The notes under the pieces are model-generated. The model made no database searches. It was not told where the DNA came from and saw only the letters and a program-made list of their open reading frames with translations. Both the position numbers and the translations under genes were made by a program. A stretch of DNA of 64,000 bases from NCBI RefSeq assembly GCF_007713685.1, contig NZ_VMRJ01000004.1:1-64000 (forward strand), given 5' to 3'. Origin of the DNA: Hymenobacter setariae (GTDB lineage: Bacteria; Bacteroidota; Bacteroidia; Cytophagales; Hymenobacteraceae). Shown piece after piece: positions 58,735 to 64,000 of the stretch (the first letter of the stretch is position 1; each line of letters begins with the position of its first letter).

Positions 58735-60297
58735 TTAATAGCCCGGGTTCTGAGTCAGGTTGGGGTTTACCGCCAACTGCTGATTCGGAATGGGGAAGAT
58801 GAGGTACTTCGGGTCGCTGCTCGTGGGACCTTGCTCAATCGGCCCTAGGTAGGTGCCGAAGCGCACCATGTCCTGGCGGCGCCAGTTTTCTAGGTAGAGC
58901 TCGCGGCCGCGCTCGGCGTAAAGCGTGGGCAGGTCCACGTTGGCCAGAGCGCCAGCATTACGCGACGAGTGGGTGCGGATAGAGTTAACCAGCGCCGTGG
59001 GTGTATTGCCAAAGGAGCCGGCCGAGGTAGCCGTGCCGCCGCGCAGGATAGCTTCGGCTTTCATCAGCAATACATCAGTAAGGCGGAAGTGCACCATATC
59101 ATTATCAATCGCGCTAGCCGAGTTGTTCGTGAAATCAGGCGGATACTTCATGGGGCGAATACCGGTAACCTCTAGGTTAGAGCCTGTTTCGATGATGCTC
59201 ACCGCGCTGGTGAAAGCCAGCGGCGCGCCACTGCGGTCGGTGAGGGCAGCGTCGGTTTGTAAGTTATACTGCTGCCCAATGAGGAAGCCCACGTTTTGCC
59301 GGTTGCCGGGGTTAGCCGGGCCATTGGTGTAGCGGTACACCGTGCCACGCCGGATGTCATTTGCTCCGAACGTGTTGTAGAACGAAGGCAACGCGCACGG
59401 CCCGTTGTAGCCGCTGGGTACCATGTTGTAATGCGAAATAAAGCGCCAGAGGTCGTACTGCGCACCACTGCTCACGCCACCAACATTGAGCTCCGTAAAA
59501 ATATTTTCGGTGCCGATATTCGTATTGTCAGGGGCAAAGTTGTCGAAGTAATTATTTGCCAACCGGTAGCGCCCGGTGTTAATAATTTGGTCGGCCAGGG
59601 TAATTACCTGGTTCATGTCAGTTGCCGCAAACGTAGGCGCCTGGCGGTTGGCATATACCCCCTTGTTGAGGTAGCACTTCATGAGCAGGCAACGGGCGGC
59701 ATCCTTATTAGCGCGATACACTGGGGCATCGGGCAGGCTATTAATAACAGCCGTGACCTCGCTGATAACATAGTTCAGCGCATCGGTACCCTTACGCACT
59801 CGCGCGTTGTTCGAAACACCTTCTCCTGGGTCGCGATAGGGCACTTGGTCATAAAGGTCCAGTGTCCAATAGATAACAAAGGCGCGCAAAAACCGGGCTT
59901 CGGCCTGCTGCTGCGCGCTAGCCCCAAACTCAGGCCGAAGCATGTCGGTAGCCGCAAAAATTACGCCGCCTAGGTTAGCAAAAGCATCCCGCACTTGGGC
60001 ATGGTTAGCATCCCACGTGTGCAAGTGCAACTGACGCCACACACCGTTGTCGTCCCAGTCGCCAGCCCGGGTGGGCATCAGGCGCTCATCAGTGGTGACT
60101 TCTGAGAGGGCAAAAACCTGAGTGGCACCTTGAAAGGGGCTACGCATGGCGTTATACACCCCATCAAGCAGGGTAGCAACATTACTACTGCTCAGCTGAT
60201 TAGGCGAAACAGCTGCCTGAAATTCTTCGTCTATCTTGCAGCTATCAACTAAAGGAAGCAAGGCTAACAGGGCCGCCGCACCGAGTATCTTTTTCAT
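58735..60297 (-). CDS. susD: SusD/RagB family glycan-binding lipoprotein
   Basis: A 520-residue outer-membrane lipoprotein that captures glycan for SusC. The ATG at 60297 (MKKILGAAALLALLPLVDSC) gives a lipobox with the Cys near residue 20. SusD features: a TPR-like helical region (ARFLRAFVIYWTLDLYDQVP, ARCLLMKCYLNKGVY), FRLTDVLLMKAEAILRGGTA, LYAERGRELYLENWRRQDMV and the C-terminal FPIPNQQLAVNPNLTQNPGY. Its susC partner is directly upstream, 24 bp away. The neighbouring GH13 gene points to an alpha-glucan or maltose-type substrate. Confidence 0.93.
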   Translation of the reverse strand: MKKILGAAALLALLPLVDSCKIDEEFQAAVSPNQLSSSNVATLLDGVYNAMRSPFQGATQVFALSEVTTDERLMPTRAGDWDDNGVWRQLHLHTWDANHAQVRDAFANLGGVIFAATDMLRPEFGASAQQQAEARFLRAFVIYWTLDLYDQVPYRDPGEGVSNNARVRKGTDALNYVISEVTAVINSLPDAPVYRANKDAARCLLMKCYLNKGVYANRQAPTFAATDMNQVITLADQIINTGRYRLANNYFDNFAPDNTNIGTENIFTELNVGGVSSGAQYDLWRFISHYNMVPSGYNGPCALPSFYNTFGANDIRRGTVYRYTNGPANPGNRQNVGFLIGQQYNLQTDAALTDRSGAPLAFTSAVSIIETGSNLEVTGIRPMKYPPDFTNNSASAIDNDMVHFRLTDVLLMKAEAILRGGTATSAGSFGNTPTALVNSIRTHSSRNAGALANVDLPTLYAERGRELYLENWRRQDMVRFGTYLGPIEQGPTSSDPKYLIFPIPNQQLAVNPNLTQNPGY

Positions 60298-60321
60298 ATT
60301 AATAAGCAACTATGGGTGGGA

Positions 60322-63300
60322 TTACAGAGAGAAATTGATGCCGAATGTGAAGGTGCGAGCTGTGGGGAAGCCCGTGTAGTCTATGCCCGCCGAAGGCACT
60401 ACCCCAAAAGCCTTATTGGTATTCACTTCGGGGTCGAAACCGCGGTACTTAGTGATGACAAACAAGTTTTGTCCGATGGCGTAAATGCTAGCCCCTTTAA
60501 ACGCTTTGCCTAGGTCGCCAAGCGCATAGGAGAGCGTCACGTTGGCGAGCTTCACGAAGCTGCCGCTTTCTAAGTAGCGTGTAGAGGGCGTTACAGCATT
60601 GGAAAGCGACTCCTTTATGCCCGATTGGTACTCGGCCAGCGCAATGTTTTTCCCCGAGCGAATCTGGCTTACGTTGAGCACACTGTTGAAAGTGTTGTTG
60701 TAAATCTGATTGCCAAATACACCGTTGAAGTTAGTTGTCAACGAAAGCTTAGCATAGCGGACAGTGGCGCTTAGGCCCGCAGTAGCAGTGGGGTTAGGCT
60801 TGCCTGCGTAGCCAGCGGGACCGAAATCGTTGTATAGACCAGTACTGGGATTTAGGCCAGGGTCTTGACGCAGGATGAAACTGTTGAGCGGCTGGCCGTT
60901 CTGGATAGTTTCAATCGTTACCCCCGACAGGCCTTGCCCGCTGAGTGTGCCAGTCTGTATGATTTGAGTAGCTGGCAAACCCGACACCTCGTTTTTGATG
61001 AATGTAACGTTGGCATTGAAGTTAAGTCCAACCTTTTCATTATCAATTGCATTAACGCCCAATTGAAGCTCTACGCCCTTGTTGACGATAAGCGCATCGC
61101 TCAGGTTATTCCAGATAACACTGCTACCACCTGGCGCTGCTGGGAATCCCGGAATGTTAGGGTACAGCAAATCGGTAGTACGCTTGTTAAAGTAGTCAGC
61201 CGTCAAGGTTAAGCGATTGTTGAACAGCGCAACGTCGATACCCGCATTGTACTGCTGGTCGGCCTGCCATTTCAGGTCGTCGTTGCGATTGGTGAGCTGG
61301 CCTGTGCCCTGCCCACCCGCCAAGAACACAAACTGGTCGCGCGAGGAGCCTGCCGGAAACTCCTGGTTACCGGTGCGGCCATAGCCCACCCGCAGCTTCA
61401 ATTGGTTGAGCGATGCAAACTTATCTTTCAAAAAGCCCTCCTGGCTGATATCCCAGGCTGCTGATAGCGAGGGGAAATAGCCGTAGCGATAGTTGGCGCC
61501 AAACTTAGTGCTGCCATCGCGACGCAACGTGGCTGTCAGCAAGTAGCGGTCCTTATAGTTAAGAATAGCGCGGCCCAGGAACGACTGCAACTCAGTAACA
61601 GGGTCGGCAAACGATGAGATGTTTCGTCCCGAAGGATTCGAGAATTGCAGGTAATTGGTATAATCCAACCCATACGTACCGAAGCCAATCGGCGTACCGT
61701 TGGCCGATACCGGCCCCCGCCCGCTGATATTAGTGCCTGCGTAATTGAACTTGGTATACTCGTAGCCCAATACCGCGTTCAGGTTAAAATCTGCGCCCAG
61801 CTTCTTATTAAAATTGAGCGTATGGGTCATCTGCTGAGTTTGTAGCTCAGTAGTGCCGACGGCAGCATACCCCACCTGCTGGTAATCCGAAATATTGAGG
61901 CGCTGGTCGAACGACGTACGACGAATACCGGTGCTGTAATTAATAGCCAGCAAGGCACGGTACTCCAACCAGTCGGTGAACTTATAGTAGGGTGAAATGG
62001 AGGCTAGGGCCGTGCTTACACGTGCGTTATCGTTGGTGTACTGCGACATGGCCACCGGATTGATAACCGAGCTACCTAGACGCGACACAGGCTGCCCGTT
62101 AGCGCTGTAGAGCGAGTCGGTAGGGTTCCACTGCAAGGCCTGCCCGATGAGGCTGCCCCGGAAGTCACCATTGTTGGTGATGGGAGCCAGCTGTTCGCGC
62201 GTCTGGCTAGCTGTGATGTTTACATCAACTCCTAAACGCTTGCTTTCCAGAAACTTCAGGTTAGTTGCCAGGTTAGCACTAAACTTTTGGAAGCCTGACT
62301 TTTTAACAATACCCTTCTGGTCGAGGTAACCGAGCGAGAGGCGATAGCGGCCATTGTCGCCGCCGCCGCTCAGGGCGGCGTTGTAGTTTTGAATGGCGCC
62401 GGTTTGCAGAATGGCACCTAGAGCGTCGTTACTAAGCCCTCTGTCGTTGCTGGCTGGCGCTCCGTAGTAAGTTAGCGCTTGGCGGTACTGGTCGGCATTG
62501 AGCACCTTGATACGGCGCATGATATTGGAAAAACCACCCGACACACCAATATCCAGCCGGGGGTCACCCACTTTACCGCGCTTGGTAGTAATAAGAACTA
62601 CACCATACGCCGCCCGCGAGCCATAAATAGCCGTAGCGGAGGCGTCCTTAAGCACCGTCAGCGACTCGATATCGGCTGGGTTTAAGAAGTTCAGAGGATT
62701 GCTGTCGGGGCTATCGCCAAAAGCGGTGCTCGAGCCTGGACGAGCCGAGCGGCCGTCGAGCGGTACCCCATCGACTACGTAGAGTGGCTGGCCAGTACCC
62801 GTAACGGCCGAGTTACCGCGGATTTTGATAGTCGAGGCGCCACCGGGCTGACCGCTATTCTGAGTTAGCTGCACCCCCGAGGTTCGGCCCTGCAAGAGCT
62901 GGTCAGGCGATGTGAAGGTGCCCTTGTTAAAATCCTTGGTACCTAGCGTACTGATAGCCCCGGTTAAGTCTTCCTTGCGGGCGGTACCGTAGCCCACTAC
63001 TACTACGTCACCGAGCGCCTGGGCATCGTCCTTGAGCGTTACGCTTACTGCATCCTTACCTGTTATATCGACCTGCTGCGTGGCGTAACCCACAAAGGAG
63101 AACGACAGTTTGGTGGCATTTGCGGGCACTTGCAGTTGAAAGCCGCCATCTGGGCCGGTGCTGGTGCCGGTGGTGGTGCCGGGCACGAGCACCGTGACGC
63201 CGGGCAGGCCAGTGCCAGTGCCGTCGAGCACCTTACCTGTTACCTGGCGGGCAGTTTGCGCATAGCCAGCAATAGGCAGAAAGAGGGACAGCAGCAGCAG

Positions 63301-63372
63301 TTTACCGCTTAGAATCGGCCGGGGGGCCGGCTGCTCATAAGCATAATTACTTGAGTAACTGGTGTTACGCAT
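60322..63372 (-). CDS. susC: SusC/RagA family TonB-dependent outer-membrane transporter
   Basis: A 1016-residue transporter from the ATG at 63372. After a signal region (KLLLLSLFLPIAGYAQTARQ) comes a carboxypeptidase-like regulatory domain (VTGKVLDGTGTGLPGVTVLV to about residue 120), the SusC signature VVVGYGTARKEDLTGAIS, a plug (LLQGRTSGVQLTQNSGQPGG, IKIRGNSAV, ASATAIYGSRAAYGVVLITT) and a long beta-barrel ending in ARTFTFGINFSL. It imports oligosaccharides with SusD, energised by TonB. It is read with susD from the divergent region near 63400-63660. Confidence 0.95.
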   Translation of the reverse strand: MRNTSYSSNYAYEQPAPRPILSGKLLLLSLFLPIAGYAQTARQVTGKVLDGTGTGLPGVTVLVPGTTTGTSTGPDGGFQLQVPANATKLSFSFVGYATQQVDITGKDAVSVTLKDDAQALGDVVVVGYGTARKEDLTGAISTLGTKDFNKGTFTSPDQLLQGRTSGVQLTQNSGQPGGASTIKIRGNSAVTGTGQPLYVVDGVPLDGRSARPGSSTAFGDSPDSNPLNFLNPADIESLTVLKDASATAIYGSRAAYGVVLITTKRGKVGDPRLDIGVSGGFSNIMRRIKVLNADQYRQALTYYGAPASNDRGLSNDALGAILQTGAIQNYNAALSGGGDNGRYRLSLGYLDQKGIVKKSGFQKFSANLATNLKFLESKRLGVDVNITASQTREQLAPITNNGDFRGSLIGQALQWNPTDSLYSANGQPVSRLGSSVINPVAMSQYTNDNARVSTALASISPYYKFTDWLEYRALLAINYSTGIRRTSFDQRLNISDYQQVGYAAVGTTELQTQQMTHTLNFNKKLGADFNLNAVLGYEYTKFNYAGTNISGRGPVSANGTPIGFGTYGLDYTNYLQFSNPSGRNISSFADPVTELQSFLGRAILNYKDRYLLTATLRRDGSTKFGANYRYGYFPSLSAAWDISQEGFLKDKFASLNQLKLRVGYGRTGNQEFPAGSSRDQFVFLAGGQGTGQLTNRNDDLKWQADQQYNAGIDVALFNNRLTLTADYFNKRTTDLLYPNIPGFPAAPGGSSVIWNNLSDALIVNKGVELQLGVNAIDNEKVGLNFNANVTFIKNEVSGLPATQIIQTGTLSGQGLSGVTIETIQNGQPLNSFILRQDPGLNPSTGLYNDFGPAGYAGKPNPTATAGLSATVRYAKLSLTTNFNGVFGNQIYNNTFNSVLNVSQIRSGKNIALAEYQSGIKESLSNAVTPSTRYLESGSFVKLANVTLSYALGDLGKAFKGASIYAIGQNLFVITKYRGFDPEVNTNKAFGVVPSAGIDYTGFPTARTFTFGINFSL

Positions 63373-63662
63373 GGGTAAAATATGAAAGGGTGGGAAAACA
63401 GAAACAACTACAAAGGAGGCCAAACTACCCACAAACGATTTCGGAAAACGTTTCCGGAAATGTGTGCGGCAATGGCTATTCTTGACTTGTTGAGCGTGAG
63501 TGCGGTAAAGGTATAGGTCGCAATGCTTTTCCTCGCTACTCCTGGCTAGGAAATACTTGAATTAGGTCGTCTATTTTTTAACTGCCAATCTGGCCAGTAA
63601 CGATACCTAGGACGCAGGTGGCCTTCACTATTGACGTCGCAAAGTAGCTACATCTAATTAGC
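63373..63662. other. susC control region
   Basis: No gene in 290 bp. It holds the CAAACGATTTCGG element (63432-63444) and an adjoining palindromic core GGAAAACGTTTCC (63443-63455). No ideal -33/-7 pair was seen. Confidence 0.5.
63432..63455. promoter_or_regulatory. putative operator upstream of susC
   Basis: CAAACGATTTCGG (identical to 49106-49118) continues into the near-palindrome GGAAAACGTTTCC with centre AAACGTTT, which is typical of LacI-family operators. It lies 60-83 bp upstream of the susC start. Confidence 0.5.
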
Positions 63663-64000
63663 TTACTGCAGCTTAACTACCACCGCCTGCCAGGGCTGCA
63701 ATGCTAGCTGGCTATCCATTTTTAGCGTTGGGTAGTTGTTGAGCCAAGAGGCACTAGTTGGTTTCAGGCCGTTAGGCAGGCTCCAGGTGCGCGCAGCAGA
63801 TGAAAAATTGAGTACCACCAGCACTTTCTCAGCCCCTAGGGTGCGGGTGTAGGCGTAAATATGGGGGTTAGCTGCGTCGAGCAGCTGGTACTGCCCGTGC
63901 ACCAGTACCGGGTGGTCTTTACGTAGCGCAATGGCCTGGCGAAAGTGATTTAATACCGAGCTAGAATCCTTCTCTTCGGCCGCTTGGTTGATGGCTACGT
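63663..64000 (-). CDS. GH13 alpha-glucosidase, C-terminal end (partial)
   Basis: Only the last 112 or so codons are in the window; the gene continues beyond 64000. The visible part (AINQAAEEKDSSSVLNHFRQ, AIALRKDHPVLVHGQYQLL, YAYTRTLGAEKVLVVLNFSS, LQPWQAVVVKLQ) matches the C-terminal end of GH13 alpha-glucosidase / oligo-1,6-glucosidase enzymes, where a helix with LRKxHPxLxxGxYxLL precedes a small beta domain. It sits upstream of susC on the same strand, suggesting an alpha-glucoside utilisation locus. Confidence 0.8.
   Translation of the reverse strand, partial: VAINQAAEEKDSSSVLNHFRQAIALRKDHPVLVHGQYQLLDAANPHIYAYTRTLGAEKVLVVLNFSSAARTWSLPNGLKPTSASWLNNYPTLKMDSQLALQPWQAVVVKLQ

Overview
The window looks like chromosomal DNA of a high-GC Bacteroidota, most like Hymenobacter. 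Support comes from Bacteroidota-type promoters (TTG, 19 bp, TAnnTTTG) upstream of a 16S rRNA, a subtype iii type VI secretion system (T6SS) with TssN/TssO/TssD, a SusC/SusD pair, type III glutamine synthetase, and weak Shine-Dalgarno sequences. The tetramer CTAG is unusually common.

Layout. 1-1.6 kb: 5' end of a 16S rRNA gene on the minus strand with two tandem promoters, then a non-coding stretch with one decayed small membrane-protein gene. 1.6-28.9 kb: a split T6SSiii locus. Structural genes at the left end are tssG(-), tssN, tssK, tssO and tssD; vgrG follows in the middle; tssE, tssF, tssH(-), tssB, tssC and a second tssD are on the right. The intervening DNA carries effector-immunity modules: a GH19 muramidase/chitinase-like effector with a lipoprotein partner, a PAAR-Hint-AHH nuclease effector with candidate immunity genes, and a TssD-toxin fusion (probable ADP-ribosyltransferase) with a putative immunity gene. 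Between them lies a graveyard of 5'-truncated PAAR-type toxins, Hint fragments and orphan immunity genes. tssP, tssQ and tssR were not seen.

29-48.9 kb: mostly housekeeping and conserved genes. These are a four-PAS histidine kinase broken by one amber codon plus a response regulator, glnN, mtaB, a GT14 glycosyltransferase, an XRE-type regulator, a MacB/FtsX-like permease, a DUF4261 protein, a conserved exported protein, a GH2 glycosidase, Mrp and NifU-C Fe-S proteins, fumarylacetoacetase and an HMA-domain protein. 49-64 kb: a carbohydrate island. It holds a plus-strand operon for oxidative (probably 3-keto) glycoside catabolism: three TIM-barrel isomerases/epimerases, a GMC oxidoreductase with a subunit-3-like partner, a Gfo/Idh/MocA oxidoreductase, a cytochrome c, a NupG-like transporter and a DUF1080 protein. 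It converges on a SusC/SusD pair, with the 3' end of a GH13 alpha-glucosidase at the window edge. A 13-bp sequence is shared by the control regions of the operon and of susC.

How the parts act together: the T6SS genes build an injection machine whose tip and tube proteins (VgrG, PAAR, TssD) carry toxins, and the adjacent small genes would protect the producer. The right-hand island would import an alpha-glucoside through SusCD, cleave it (GH13) and oxidise the sugars, with electrons passed to a cytochrome c.
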